Source: Clostridiales bacterium (GTDB lineage: Bacteria; Bacillota; Clostridia; Christensenellales; Aristaeellaceae). Taken from it: a stretch of DNA of 64,000 bases. Shown here one piece after another: positions 27,553 through 36,660 of the stretch; positions within the stretch are counted from its first letter, which is position 1; every line of letters begins with the position of its first letter. Location of the stretch: the NCBI GenBank assembly GCA_015056125.1, contig SVGW01000002.1, forward strand, positions 1 to 64,000, given 5' to 3'. The notes under the pieces were generated by a model, which was not told where the DNA came from, made no database searches, and was given only the letters and a program-made list of their open reading frames with translations. Position numbers and translations under genes: made by a program.

Positions 27553-27608
27553 GGGGCTTGAAGAGGGATTTACAATTTGCCTTGCCCTTTTTGTGTGAAA
27601 TACGGAAA

Positions 27609-27633
27609 TTCCCCGGCCAGATCAGCCGGGGAA
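27609..27633 (-). terminator. Hairpin terminator downstream of the 27652-28395 gene
   Basis: ttccccggccagatcagccggggaa. Confidence 0.6.
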
Positions 27634-27651
27634 TACAATAGAAATGCAATT

Positions 27652-28395
27652 TTACAGGGGACGAATGAGAATGAGGGGGGTGAGCTCATCGCCCTGGCCG
27701 GAGGGATTATCCTGCATAGCATCCTGAATTTCCTCATCGGTGAGAGGGAAATTCTTGGATTTACCAAGCTGATCCCGCTGGATATCGTTGGCGTCCATGA
27801 GCACTACGGGAATACCGGTGGCCTTGGTAAGCTCATCACAAAGTTCATCCGGATTTTCGGGATTGATCAGGGCCATCTGCTTGTATACGTCAAAGCTGGA
27901 GCGGAAATAGAAGCCGTCAATGCCGCCCACGCCCTTGCCGCACACCTTGTAGAACACGCCCTTGATGCCAAAGGGCTTGGTGAGAGCAGAGCAGACCACG
28001 GCCAGCAGCACCCGGGGCAGGCCGCAGATATCGATCACCAGCTGCAGCTTGTAGGGCTCATGCATGCCAACGCCGGTATGATTGATGGCGGCAAAGCGCC
28101 ACAGGAAATTGGCCCAGAAACCGGGCTTCACTTCATCCCGGGTCTTCACCGATTCCACGCACATGCACATCACCTTGGCGCCGAAGGAAAGCAGATCCCC
28201 TTCTTTGTACAGGGGCCGCACGTATTTTTCCACCAGTTCCACCTGGCTTTCGCCACGCTGCACAAAGTGGGTCTGGATCGCCAGGCGGGAATACTTCTTC
28301 CCATTCTTGCCTTCCACCACGCCGCGGTCAAAGTATACCACGCCGTTTTCTTCTCGGCGCTGCTCTTCCAAATTCCGGGAAGGAATGATACCCAT
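27652..28395 (-). CDS. F420-0:gamma-glutamyl ligase-like protein (tentative)
   Basis: Sequence style (EKYVRPLYKEGDLLSFGAKVM...QLVIDICGLPRVLLAVVCSALTKPFGIKGVFYKVCGKGVGGIDG) resembles CofE-like proteins of Clostridia. Homology recalled, not searched. Confidence 0.5.
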   Translation of the reverse strand: MGIIPSRNLEEQRREENGVVYFDRGVVEGKNGKKYSRLAIQTHFVQRGESQVELVEKYVRPLYKEGDLLSFGAKVMCMCVESVKTRDEVKPGFWANFLWRFAAINHTGVGMHEPYKLQLVIDICGLPRVLLAVVCSALTKPFGIKGVFYKVCGKGVGGIDGFYFRSSFDVYKQMALINPENPDELCDELTKATGIPVVLMDANDIQRDQLGKSKNFPLTDEEIQDAMQDNPSGQGDELTPLILIRPL

Positions 28396-28487
28396 AAAAA
28401 CTACCTCCAAACAAAAGGAAAGGATGCCCTATTCTACAACGGAATATGCATATTTGTCAAATTTCTGGCATAAAAAACATGGGAGGG

Positions 28488-28742
28488 ATGCTTGTGACCC
28501 AGGAACATTGGCTTTTTTTGCTGGGAATCGCCCTGATGCTGGGGCTTTTGCTGGCTTTTACCCTGAATCACCGGCCTCAGAGCAAAGCTTATCGGTGGAC
28601 GCAGAGAATCTTTTGGAGCCTGGTATTTTTGCAAGGATGCAGTATGGCGGGATGGCTGGGCGTGAACGCCGTGAACCTTGCGATCACCGCAGCGCTGGGG
28701 ATCCCCGGAGGATGTACACTTTTGGTGCTATCCTTGATATAA
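28488..28742 (+). CDS. BofA-like pro-sigma-K processing inhibitor family protein
   Basis: Two TM helices and C-terminal GWLGVNAVNLAITAALGIPGGCTLLVLSLI matching the BofA terminal pattern (GxNxxNxxxxxxLGxPGxxxL). Confidence 0.7.
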   Translation: MLVTQEHWLFLLGIALMLGLLLAFTLNHRPQSKAYRWTQRIFWSLVFLQGCSMAGWLGVNAVNLAITAALGIPGGCTLLVLSLI

Positions 28743-28782
28743 CAAACTGGGGGAAGCAAGCTAAATATACCGGCAAACTTTT

Positions 28783-28850
28783 TATCCCAGCCGCTTTTCG
28801 GAGGGGGTAAAAGGGGGAACCGCTTTTGGCTCAAAAGCGGTTCCCCCTTT
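28783..28850. repeat. Intergenic hairpin family E, copy 6
   Basis: atcccagccgcttttcggagggggt + aaagggggaaccgcttttggctcaaaagcggttcccccttt. Confidence 0.9.
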
Positions 28851-28859
28851 ATAATTCCA

Positions 28860-29621
28860 TCACCCGAAGCGTTTCTCAAGCTCTTCGTATTTTTCGTGGG
28901 TGATGAGCGCATCGTGATCGGTGCCTTCCAATTGCACCACATAGGTCCATCGCCCATAGGGGGTGATGTTTTTGATACGGCGAAGATTGATGATATAGCT
29001 TTTGTGGCAGCGGAAGAATAATTCCGGATCCAGCCGGGCCTCCGTTTCCGCCAGGGTTTCAGAAAGCACATAGCGCCCGCCATTTTGGCTGTAGATCACG
29101 GTGGATCTTTCTTCCCTTTGCACCAAGAGAATATCGGCTATATCAATAAAGGTGACCCCGTCCCGATGGCGCAGCATCAGCCGCCCGGCGGCATTTTTCG
29201 CCTGGGAAGGCTTGGGCGCGGGCAGGGGCGCTTCCGCCGCCCTGTGCAGCCGCTTTTCAATGCGCAGAAGGGTTTTATTGAGCCGATCCAGCTTAAAAGG
29301 CTTCACCAAATAATCAAAGGCATACACTTCAAAGGCCTCGCCCATATACTCCTCATGGGCCGTGGCGAAAATCAGAATGCAGGCCGGATTCTGATCCTGA
29401 ATCTGCCGGGCGCATTCAATGCCCGTCTTTCCCGGCATATCCACATCCAGAAACACCACCTGGGGACGGCACTTTTCATACAGCGCCATGGTTTCCTCTC
29501 CATCCGCCGCTTCCCCCGCCACAAAAAATCCGTCCATGGCCTGAATTTTCTTGCGCAGGATCAGCCGCATGCCGGGATCATCATCGGCAAGCAGGCAGGA
29601 AATGAGGTTTTTTTCACTCAT
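28860..29621 (-). CDS. LytTR-family response regulator
   Basis: CheY-like receiver (LLADDDPGMR, VFLDVDMPGKTGIE, ATAHEEY, YLVKPF) plus LytTR domain (LFFRCHKSYIINLRRIKNI). Confidence 0.9.
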   Translation of the reverse strand: MSEKNLISCLLADDDPGMRLILRKKIQAMDGFFVAGEAADGEETMALYEKCRPQVVFLDVDMPGKTGIECARQIQDQNPACILIFATAHEEYMGEAFEVYAFDYLVKPFKLDRLNKTLLRIEKRLHRAAEAPLPAPKPSQAKNAAGRLMLRHRDGVTFIDIADILLVQREERSTVIYSQNGGRYVLSETLAETEARLDPELFFRCHKSYIINLRRIKNITPYGRWTYVVQLEGTDHDALITHEKYEELEKRFG

Positions 29622-30001
29622 GCCCTTCTCCTTCCATAGCCCCGGGGACGGCTGAGAATTTCACCAATGATTACGCCCTTTACCAGATCCTGGGCCCAGA
29701 CAGGCCTGCTTTCTGCTTCCAAAGCAGGAGTCGCTTCCTCCTGCTCATCCTCCAGCATATATTCATGGCAGGCGTCCTCCCCTTCCGGGCCGATGACGGC
29801 CGGGGCAGGCGTCCTCTGGAACATAGGAACGGGATTTTGCACGGCAACGGTAGATGTGGGCGGCGGCACAGCTTCCGCAGGCGCAGGAGCCGATGAAACC
29901 GTTTTCCGCTTTGTAAACGGCTTTGCTTTTTTCTGCATCTTGGCAAAGGCGGATAAGATGCTGATGATCACCACGATAATCGGAAGAATACCATCCATCA
30001 T
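29618..30001 (-). CDS. Small membrane-anchored protein of unknown function
   Basis: MMDGILPIIVVIISILSAFAKMQKKAK N-terminal TM; stop overlaps the start of the LytTR gene. Confidence 0.55.
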   Translation of the reverse strand: MMDGILPIIVVIISILSAFAKMQKKAKPFTKRKTVSSAPAPAEAVPPPTSTVAVQNPVPMFQRTPAPAVIGPEGEDACHEYMLEDEQEEATPALEAESRPVWAQDLVKGVIIGEILSRPRGYGRRRA

Positions 30002-30080
30002 CCCAGCCTCCTTTCATTCATGATCGCTCAGAACCGGGCATGCAGGCCTCTCCCGCATGCCCGATTCCTCCTATTTTTCT

Positions 30081-31106
30081 TTATTTCTTGGGGCTCTTGC
30101 GGATGGCTTCATCCAGGGGCTGATTACTTTCCATGGCAGGAGTGGTCGCCTTGGCGATGCCGGTGCGCATTTCGGTATCGGCAATGGTATTTTGCATCTG
30201 ATAATAATCCATCACGCCCAGCTTTCCTTCCCGCAAAGCTTCCGCCATGGCCAGAGGCACCTGCGCCTCGGCCTCCACCACCTTGGCCCGCATTTCCTGT
30301 ACAGCGGCCTTCATTTCCTGCTCGTGGGCCACGGCCATGGCCCGGCGCTCTTCCGCCTTGGCCTGGGCGATGCGGCGGTCGGCCTCCGCCTGATCCATTT
30401 GGAGCTGTGCGCCAATATTGCGGCCCACATCCACATCGGCAATATCAATGGAAAGGATTTCATAGGCAGTGCCCTTATCCAGGCCCTTGTTCAATACGGT
30501 CTGGCTGATGAGATCGGGGTTTTCCAGCACAGCCTTATGGGTATTGGATGAGCCAATGGTGGTTACAATGCCTTCGCCCACCCGGGCGATAATGGTTTCT
30601 TCCCCGGCGCCGCCTACCAGACGCTCAATATTGGTGCGCACAGTGATGCGGGCCTTGGCGCGCAATTCGATACCATCCTGGGCAATAGCAGCCACAGGGG
30701 GCGTTTCAATCACCTTGGGCAATACGCTCATCTGCACGGCCTGGAGCACATCCCGGCCCGCCAGATCGATGGCGCAGGCGGTGGTGAAGGAAAGATTGAT
30801 GCTGGCCTGCTTGGCAGAAATCAGGGCGTTGATCACCCGTTCCACATTACCGCCCGCCAGGAAGTGGGTTTCCAGCATATCGGTGGATACATCCAGGCCA
30901 GCCTTTCGGGCCTTGATATAAGCGTTCACGATCTTCTGGGGAGAAATGCGGCGGAAGCGCATACCAATCAGAGAAATAATGCGCACAGCCGCGCCGGACG
31001 CCCGGGCGTTAATCCACAGCCCCAGGGGCACATAGCGGAAAAATACGGCGGCCAGTACCACCACAACGGCAACGATGATGAACCAGAGAATCAAAAAGTC
31101 TTCCAT
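30081..31106 (-). CDS. floA: Flotillin-like protein FloA
   Basis: [63 protein letters not shown]...[43 protein letters not shown]. Confidence 0.95.
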   Translation of the reverse strand: MEDFLILWFIIVAVVVVLAAVFFRYVPLGLWINARASGAAVRIISLIGMRFRRISPQKIVNAYIKARKAGLDVSTDMLETHFLAGGNVERVINALISAKQASINLSFTTACAIDLAGRDVLQAVQMSVLPKVIETPPVAAIAQDGIELRAKARITVRTNIERLVGGAGEETIIARVGEGIVTTIGSSNTHKAVLENPDLISQTVLNKGLDKGTAYEILSIDIADVDVGRNIGAQLQMDQAEADRRIAQAKAEERRAMAVAHEQEMKAAVQEMRAKVVEAEAQVPLAMAEALREGKLGVMDYYQMQNTIADTEMRTGIAKATTPAMESNQPLDEAIRKSPKK

Positions 31107-31143
31107 AATTTTCCCCTCCTGAATTTTTCTTCAAAGGCCCTTA

Positions 31144-31644
31144 TCAGCCCTTTGTTTCCCGAACCACAATGCGATTGCCCTCTACCTGGATTACCTTTAC
31201 TTTGGTGCCCTTGGTCATATAGCTGGCCTCGGATACTACATTCAGGCGTACCCCATCAAATTCTGCAATCCCGGCAGGGTTCAACACCGTCATAGTTTCC
31301 CCTTCCCGGCCCATGAGCGCTTCCCTTTCTTCGTTTTCCGCAGCCCGGGATACGTCATTTAAAATCAGCGCAGATTTGGCCAATTTTCCGTGGGACGCCG
31401 ATTTTACCGAAACCGATATGCATATGCCCGCCAGGGCCAGAGCGATCAATGTAACCCCCAGCCCGGCCGCCACGCCATAGCTTATCCAGGTCATCACAAT
31501 GCCGGCGGAAAGCAAAATCAGCCCGGCGATGCCCGGCAGCCCAAAACCCGGTAAAAATACCTCCAGCACCAGCAGCGCCACGCCTACCAGCAGGCATAAA
31601 ATCAAGGGCAGGTTGGTGAGAATAAAATCCATCACAGCCTCCAT
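31144..31644 (-). CDS. NfeD-like membrane protein (floA partner)
   Basis: VGVALLVLEVFLPGFGLPGIAGLILLSAGI TM pattern and C-terminal OB-fold (GREGETMTVLNPAGIAEFDGVRLNVVSEASYMTKGTKVKVIQVEGNRIVV). Confidence 0.88.
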   Translation of the reverse strand: MEAVMDFILTNLPLILCLLVGVALLVLEVFLPGFGLPGIAGLILLSAGIVMTWISYGVAAGLGVTLIALALAGICISVSVKSASHGKLAKSALILNDVSRAAENEEREALMGREGETMTVLNPAGIAEFDGVRLNVVSEASYMTKGTKVKVIQVEGNRIVVRETKG

Positions 31645-31727
31645 AAAATAAACCCCTTTCTCCTTTCTTTGATGGCTTTATCATAGCACGAAAAAGAATG
31701 GGAGAAAAGGGGTTTTGATTCAAAACA

Positions 31728-32318
31728 TCATTTTCCCGTTCCAATTGTCAGGGATGCAGCCAACTGCATCACATCCTGCTCATATACCGGCGCCAGGGCC
31801 CGGCGATAGATGATGGAGGCAGGATGATACAGGGCAAAAAGGGGAATGCCCGATCGGCTTTCATGCCATACCCCATGGTAATCCCCAATGGTGGCTTTAT
31901 CTTCTGTGAGGGCTTTTAAAGGCACATTGCCAAGGGTCACCAGGGCCTTTGGCTGCACCGCTTCAATTTCCCTAAGCAGCCAAGGGGTAAAGAGGGAAAG
32001 CTCCTCCTTATTGGGGGCGCGATTGCGCAGCCGCCCGGTGGCTCCCCGCTCCGCAGGCCTGATCTTTACCACATTGGAAACAAAAATTTCCTCCCGGGAA
32101 AGATGGGCCAATTGCAGAAATTCATCCAGATTTTTTCCTGCCTTGCCCACAAAGGGCCGCCGCTTGATCACTTCCGTTTCCCCGGGAGCCTCTCCGATGA
32201 GCATCAGCAAAGGATGATCGCGCTTTCCATCCCCCAGCACCAGGGGCTTATCCTCCCCAGGCCAGAGGGGCTTGAAAAAATCCTGCATTTCCTGATAGAC
32301 CATTGATAAATTGGGCAT
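31728..32318 (-). CDS. Family-4-like uracil-DNA glycosylase lacking cluster cysteines
   Basis: LLMLIGEAPGETEVIKRRPFVGKAGKNLDEFL, SNVVKIRPAERGATGRLRNRAP, YHPASIIYRR; no cysteine anywhere in the protein. Confidence 0.8.
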   Translation of the reverse strand: MPNLSMVYQEMQDFFKPLWPGEDKPLVLGDGKRDHPLLMLIGEAPGETEVIKRRPFVGKAGKNLDEFLQLAHLSREEIFVSNVVKIRPAERGATGRLRNRAPNKEELSLFTPWLLREIEAVQPKALVTLGNVPLKALTEDKATIGDYHGVWHESRSGIPLFALYHPASIIYRRALAPVYEQDVMQLAASLTIGTGK

Positions 32319-32380
32319 TGGGACCTCCGTTCATTCCCATCAAGCATGGGGCGAGAATACGGGATAACTAATGATGAAAT

Positions 32381-32441
32381 AATCCAATTGGTTTTCGGGT
32401 GGGCGCGGGAGGGGGCTTTTGACTCAAAAGCCTCCTCCCGC
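32381..32441. repeat. Intergenic hairpin family E, copy 7
   Basis: aatccaattggttttcgggtgg + gcgggagggggcttttgactcaaaagcctcctcccgc. Confidence 0.9.
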
Positions 32442-32996
32442 CTTTATTTCTTCCATCTTGTCCCGCACGGCCTTCAGATCCTGCCAAGCATCCCTCTTTT
32501 TGGATTCGTCCCGAAGCAGTGCGGCGGGATGATAGGTGGGCATAAAATACACGCCCTTCTTTTCCACCCACTTGCCCCGATCCCGGGTGATGCGGACCTG
32601 ATCCCCCAGAACGGCCCTTGCGGCAGTGGCGCCCAAAAGCACGATCACCTTGGGCCTCACCAGCAAAAATTGCTTGCGCAAAAAGGGCATGCAGGCAGCG
32701 GCTTCCTCCGGGGACGGAACCCGGTTTTGAGGCGGGCGGCACTTGACGATATTGCAGATATACACCTGCTCCCGGGTGTAGCCCATGGCCAAAATCATTT
32801 TGGTGAGCAATTGCCCGGCAGCCCCCACAAAGGCCAGCCCCTGCAAATCTTCCTCCGCTCCGGGACCCTCGCCGATAAACATCAATTCGGCATTCCCGTT
32901 TCCCTGGCCCGGCACCTTGTGATGAATTTGGCGGCATAAGCCGCACTGGGCGCAGGCCTCAATCTGCTGATGCAATGAATCCCAGGAGAGCTCCAT
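32424..32996 (-). CDS. Family 4 (Fe-S) uracil-DNA glycosylase
   Basis: CAQCGLC, LMFIGEGPGAEEDLQGLAFVGAAGQLLTKM, ICNIVKCRPPQNRVPSPEEAAAC, PTYHPAALLR. Confidence 0.92.
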   Translation of the reverse strand: MELSWDSLHQQIEACAQCGLCRQIHHKVPGQGNGNAELMFIGEGPGAEEDLQGLAFVGAAGQLLTKMILAMGYTREQVYICNIVKCRPPQNRVPSPEEAAACMPFLRKQFLLVRPKVIVLLGATAARAVLGDQVRITRDRGKWVEKKGVYFMPTYHPAALLRDESKKRDAWQDLKAVRDKMEEIKAGGGF

Positions 32997-33049
32997 GGCC
33001 TCGCCTCCTTTTCAGTATGCCCAGAGAAAATATGCTTAAAAATCTTTCG

Positions 33050-33268
33050 TTATAAAAATCGGGTGCGCAGGATGGAAAATGTGCTGGAAATATCCTGGAT
33101 CAGCCAGGAGACCAGGCTGAACAAAAGCGCCAGCAGCACAAAAATCGCCACCACGCCCAGCACTACCCCCAGGAAATTCATCACCCCCGCTGCCACGCGG
33201 TAATGATCCTGCTTTTCCTGGGCCTCCCATTCCTTGCGCAGAAAATAATCCTGATCGTCACGATACAT
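33050..33268 (-). CDS. Small membrane protein, unknown
   Basis: 72 aa with a long hydrophobic helix (VAAGVMNFLGVVLGVVAIFVLLALLFSLVSWLI). Confidence 0.5.
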   Translation of the reverse strand: MYRDDQDYFLRKEWEAQEKQDHYRVAAGVMNFLGVVLGVVAIFVLLALLFSLVSWLIQDISSTFSILRTRFL

Positions 33269-33288
33269 TCAAATCACCACCAAAGAAT

Positions 33289-33804
33289 TTACACATAGTC
33301 CATCCACGGGGCCGCCTCATCCGCCCGGCCGGTCAATTCCCCTTGGGCAGAAAGCCCGGGAAAGCCCTGCTGGCGCAGCGCTTCATACACCATAATGGCC
33401 ACAGAATTGGCCAGATTCAATGAGCGCGCATCCGGCCGCATGGGAATGCGCACGCACCGATCATATACCCGGGATAAAAGAGATTCTGGCAGGCCCTTGG
33501 TTTCGCAGCCAAAAACCAGAAAATCATCCGGGCCATAGCTGGCTTCCGTATAGGCTCTGGGGGCCTTGGTGCTGGCAAAATGAAAGGTGGCCTGCGGATA
33601 CTTTTCCATCAGCGCTTCAAAATTGGGCAGCACCTGCATATCCACCATAGAAAAATAATCCAGCCCCGCCCTTTTCATATATTTATCGGAAAGGGAAAAG
33701 CCCAGGGGTTCAATAAGGATCAGGTGGGTGCGGGTGGCGGCGCAGGTACGGGCGATATTGCCGGTATTTTGAGGAATCTCCGGCGCATATAAAACGACGT
33801 GCAT
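33289..33804 (-). CDS. trmL: tRNA (cytidine(34)-2'-O)-methyltransferase TrmL
   Basis: MHVVLYAPEIPQNTGNIARTCAATRTHLILIEPLGF, FGCETKGLPESLL, IPMRPDARSLNLANSVAIMVYEALRQQGF. Confidence 0.94.
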   Translation of the reverse strand: MHVVLYAPEIPQNTGNIARTCAATRTHLILIEPLGFSLSDKYMKRAGLDYFSMVDMQVLPNFEALMEKYPQATFHFASTKAPRAYTEASYGPDDFLVFGCETKGLPESLLSRVYDRCVRIPMRPDARSLNLANSVAIMVYEALRQQGFPGLSAQGELTGRADEAAPWMDYV

Positions 33805-33820
33805 GGCGTTATCCTTCCAT

Positions 33821-34486
33821 TTATGTATCAGATTTCCAGGCCTTCTCCATGGCGGCCCGCAGGCCGATGAGCTGAAGATCCTGCAATTGCCCGGCTACCA
33901 GGGTTTCCAATCCTTCAATCTGCCTTAAATCCTTTTCCCAGATATCCTGATCGGAAAGCACCGCATAGGCCAGCATTTCCGGGGGCATATCGCAGCTGAG
34001 CCGGGAGAAAGCCAGCAGCGTTTCCTCCGCTTCCTCCACGGGATACATTTTTCCCTCGCTCACGCCTTCATAGGCGCCCGCGCTATTTTTTCTGGCTCCG
34101 GCATAAAACATAATCAGCACCGACAGCCCAAAGCACAAACAGGGGGGCAGGGCAAAATTCTTTTTTTCATAGCTTTCCAAAATGGGCAGCACCTGCTTCG
34201 CCCAGGCGCGCACCCCATTTTGTGTAAAGGATAAAAGGGGCTGGCGAGACAGGGGTCCCTCCATTTCCCGGCAAAGGGCCATGGCCAGATTTTCCAGCTC
34301 GCCCTTGGGCAGATCCACGCAGGGCATGATTTCATGCAAAAGGGCATGACCGAAAAAGGTGCGCACCTGCTTATCCTTCATGGCCTCTCCCAGGGTTTCC
34401 AGCCCCAGAAGATAGCCCGCAGGCACGATGGTGGATTGCAAAGCGCCCTGCATCATGGGGCGGGCAGAGAAAATATCCAATGGCAT
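33821..34486 (-). CDS. Stand-alone C-terminal-domain-like protein of the mannitol/tagaturonate dehydrogenase family
   Basis: HALLHEIMPCVDLPKGELENLAMALCREMEGPLSRQPLLSFTQNGVRAWAKQVLPILESYEKK...LPPCLCFGLSVLIMFY resembles the UxaB/mannitol dehydrogenase C-domain. No N-terminal Rossmann domain. Confidence 0.6.
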   Translation of the reverse strand: MPLDIFSARPMMQGALQSTIVPAGYLLGLETLGEAMKDKQVRTFFGHALLHEIMPCVDLPKGELENLAMALCREMEGPLSRQPLLSFTQNGVRAWAKQVLPILESYEKKNFALPPCLCFGLSVLIMFYAGARKNSAGAYEGVSEGKMYPVEEAEETLLAFSRLSCDMPPEMLAYAVLSDQDIWEKDLRQIEGLETLVAGQLQDLQLIGLRAAMEKAWKSDT

Positions 34487-34530
34487 ACTAAGCCTCCTCC
34501 AAAGGAAGATTCATCCTATTTTACCAAACA

Positions 34531-34561
34531 AAAACGCCCCTGTAAAGTCAATGCAGGGGCG
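34531..34561 (-). terminator. Intrinsic terminator downstream-facing stem (cgcccctgtaaagtcaatgcaggggcg)
   Basis: Palindromic stem between two minus-strand genes. Confidence 0.5.
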
Positions 34562-34566
34562 GCCGG

Positions 34567-35730
34567 TCATTTCATCTGCTTTAACAGTTCTTCTGCGCCT
34601 TCCACCTGGGCTTCCACGGCCTTTTCCAGCCATTTTTTCGCCTCTGCGTCATCCGGCTTTCCCAGAACGCCGGAATAGTAGATTTCCGCCAGGCCGATAT
34701 AGGCGGGCCCGTAGCCCAAATCCGCCGCTTGCTGCATCCAATACAGCGCCTGCTCCGGCAGCCTGGGCGTGCCGACGCGCTGATAATAGCACAACGCCAG
34801 ATTATACATGCCCTCCGCTACGCCTGCTTCCGCCGCCTTTTTATACCAGGCAAAGGCAGACGATTCATTTTTCTTGGTGCCCACGCCTTGCCTATAGCAA
34901 TTGCCCAGGTTCAGCATTCCCTCCCCATTGCCGGCTTCAGCAGCTTTCTTATACCAATGAACCGCCATGGCCATATTCTTTTTGACGCCTTCGCCGTTTT
35001 GATAGCAATAGCCCAGATCATTCATGGAACCGCCATGGCCTGCGGCGGCGGCTTTCCGATACCAGTTCACCGCCTGCTCTCCATCCTTTTCCACTCCATG
35101 GCCGTCCAGGTAGCACATTCCCAGATAATGCATGGCGTCCGGATATTCTGCTTCCGCAGCCGCCTCAAAGGCGGCCACCGCCAGCTTTTCATCCTTTGGG
35201 GTGCCATAGCCATAGAGAGAGCATATCCCCACCCAATGCAGCGCAATCGCATTGCCTTTTTCACTGCTCCGGAGAAACAGGGAATAGGCGCGCTCCGGGT
35301 TCTGCTCCGTTCCTTTTTCCCAAAAATAAAGCAGGCCCAGATTCAGCATGGCGGTATCATTGCCCGCTTCCGCGCTTTTTTCATACCAGGAAAACGCTTC
35401 CTGCAAATTTGCTTCCATCCCATAGCCATGCTCACAGCATACCCCCAGGTTATTCATGGCAATATCGTCCCCGGCAAGAGCAGCCTGCAGATAATACGCC
35501 GCCGCCTTTTCTTCGTCTTCTTCCACGCCCAGCCCCTGCATATATAAATTGCCCATCAGCCGCTGAGCCTGGGCGTCTCCCGCTTCTGCCAGCGGCAGAG
35601 CCGCCTGATACGCTTCTTCATACCGCATCAGATCATATAAGGAAAAGGCCTCGTCCGCCCCTTCCCCCAAGCCTACGCAAGGCAGCATAATCCCAAATAT
35701 CAGCAAGCCCGCCAGAATGCGTTTGTACAT
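34567..35730 (-). CDS. Secreted Sel1-repeat (SLR/TPR-like) protein
   Basis: Signal peptide plus repeated AxxWYxKAAEAGxxxAMxxLGxCYxxGxGVxKD units. Confidence 0.9.
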   Translation of the reverse strand: MYKRILAGLLIFGIMLPCVGLGEGADEAFSLYDLMRYEEAYQAALPLAEAGDAQAQRLMGNLYMQGLGVEEDEEKAAAYYLQAALAGDDIAMNNLGVCCEHGYGMEANLQEAFSWYEKSAEAGNDTAMLNLGLLYFWEKGTEQNPERAYSLFLRSSEKGNAIALHWVGICSLYGYGTPKDEKLAVAAFEAAAEAEYPDAMHYLGMCYLDGHGVEKDGEQAVNWYRKAAAAGHGGSMNDLGYCYQNGEGVKKNMAMAVHWYKKAAEAGNGEGMLNLGNCYRQGVGTKKNESSAFAWYKKAAEAGVAEGMYNLALCYYQRVGTPRLPEQALYWMQQAADLGYGPAYIGLAEIYYSGVLGKPDDAEAKKWLEKAVEAQVEGAEELLKQMK

Positions 35731-35820
35731 TTTTTGATCCTCATCATTCTAAAAATTGGAATCCATGTATACATTATAGCAAAGAAAAAGGCCCCTGTAA
35801 ACGGAGCCTGAAAAAACATA

Positions 35821-36483
35821 TTATTCTTTGATCAGCCGGTATTCCCCGCTGCGCAGCACCCGAATCAACTCTTCATTGCAGGTAATGGGCGCTTCCGTTT
35901 CGATGCCGCCGCCAATATATCCTTCCGGATCGTGGAAATCGGAGCCGGAGGTTTGGCGCAGGCCCTTGGTATCCGCCCAAAGCTGGGCCAGGTAATTGTG
36001 GGAATCGTGATTCTTATGGGAATTGTATACCTCGATACCGTCCAAAAGCTCCTCTTTCATCAAATGGGAGCCGTAGCGGAAGGGATGGGCCTGGATGAGC
36101 AAAAGCCCGCTCTCCCGCACGTGCTGGCTCAATTCCTGCAGGGAAAAGCCACGGGGATCGCCCATTTCCAGCAGCCATTCCTTGGTAACGCCATACACCA
36201 AATAATCATTGGGGCAGCCCCGCAGATTGATTTCGCACCCAAGCAGCACATGGATATCCTTCCCTGCAGCTTTTTTCAGGCCCTCATAGCCCGTCATAAA
36301 ATGGGCAATCTTTTCTTCCCAGGAAAGCTCTTCCTTATCTTTATACGTTCCCCCGTTAATATGATTGGTGGATACCAGGGTATGATATCCTGCGGCTTTA
36401 AAGCGATTGATCACCACTTCGGGCACGGCGTGGGCGCAGATGCTTACACCCATAGAATGAGAATGCAATTCTGTTCGGTACAT
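35821..36483 (-). CDS. PHP-domain metal-dependent phosphoesterase
   Basis: YRTELHSHSMG...LVSTNHINGG...LLIQAHPFRYG...TSGSDFHDPE. Confidence 0.85.
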   Translation of the reverse strand: MYRTELHSHSMGVSICAHAVPEVVINRFKAAGYHTLVSTNHINGGTYKDKEELSWEEKIAHFMTGYEGLKKAAGKDIHVLLGCEINLRGCPNDYLVYGVTKEWLLEMGDPRGFSLQELSQHVRESGLLLIQAHPFRYGSHLMKEELLDGIEVYNSHKNHDSHNYLAQLWADTKGLRQTSGSDFHDPEGYIGGGIETEAPITCNEELIRVLRSGEYRLIKE

Positions 36484-36660
36484 TTTTCTTCCCTCCGAAA
36501 GGCTAAATAATGAGCAAATTCTCTTTCATCATAGCACCCTTTCCCCAAATGTCAATTCACGAACCGGGAAATTATTAAATAATTGATACATTCTTGTCAA
36601 TCCCCTTGCAATGGGGGGAAACTCATGATAAAATACACCATATATTGTAGGAAGGGGTTC

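Noticed and set aside
27291-27560. S-box/SAM riboswitch or T-box upstream of metN
   Set aside because: The roughly 200-nt leader is largely occupied by the Met-rich ORF and terminator. No T-box (TGGNACCGCG) or recognisable SAM-I core was seen by eye. A covariance search is still advisable.
31701-31736. Possible ninth family E copy (gggagaaaaggggttttgattcaaaacatcattttccc)
   Set aside because: The apex resembles the family (TTTTGATTCAAAA), but the lower stem is poorly paired, the box is missing and it overlaps the UDG 3' end. Kept as a degenerate candidate only.
34567-35730. Periodic repeat at about 108 bp suggesting a CRISPR-like or satellite array
   Set aside because: It is the coding periodicity of 36-aa Sel1 repeats. 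Units are divergent at DNA level and the frame is intact.
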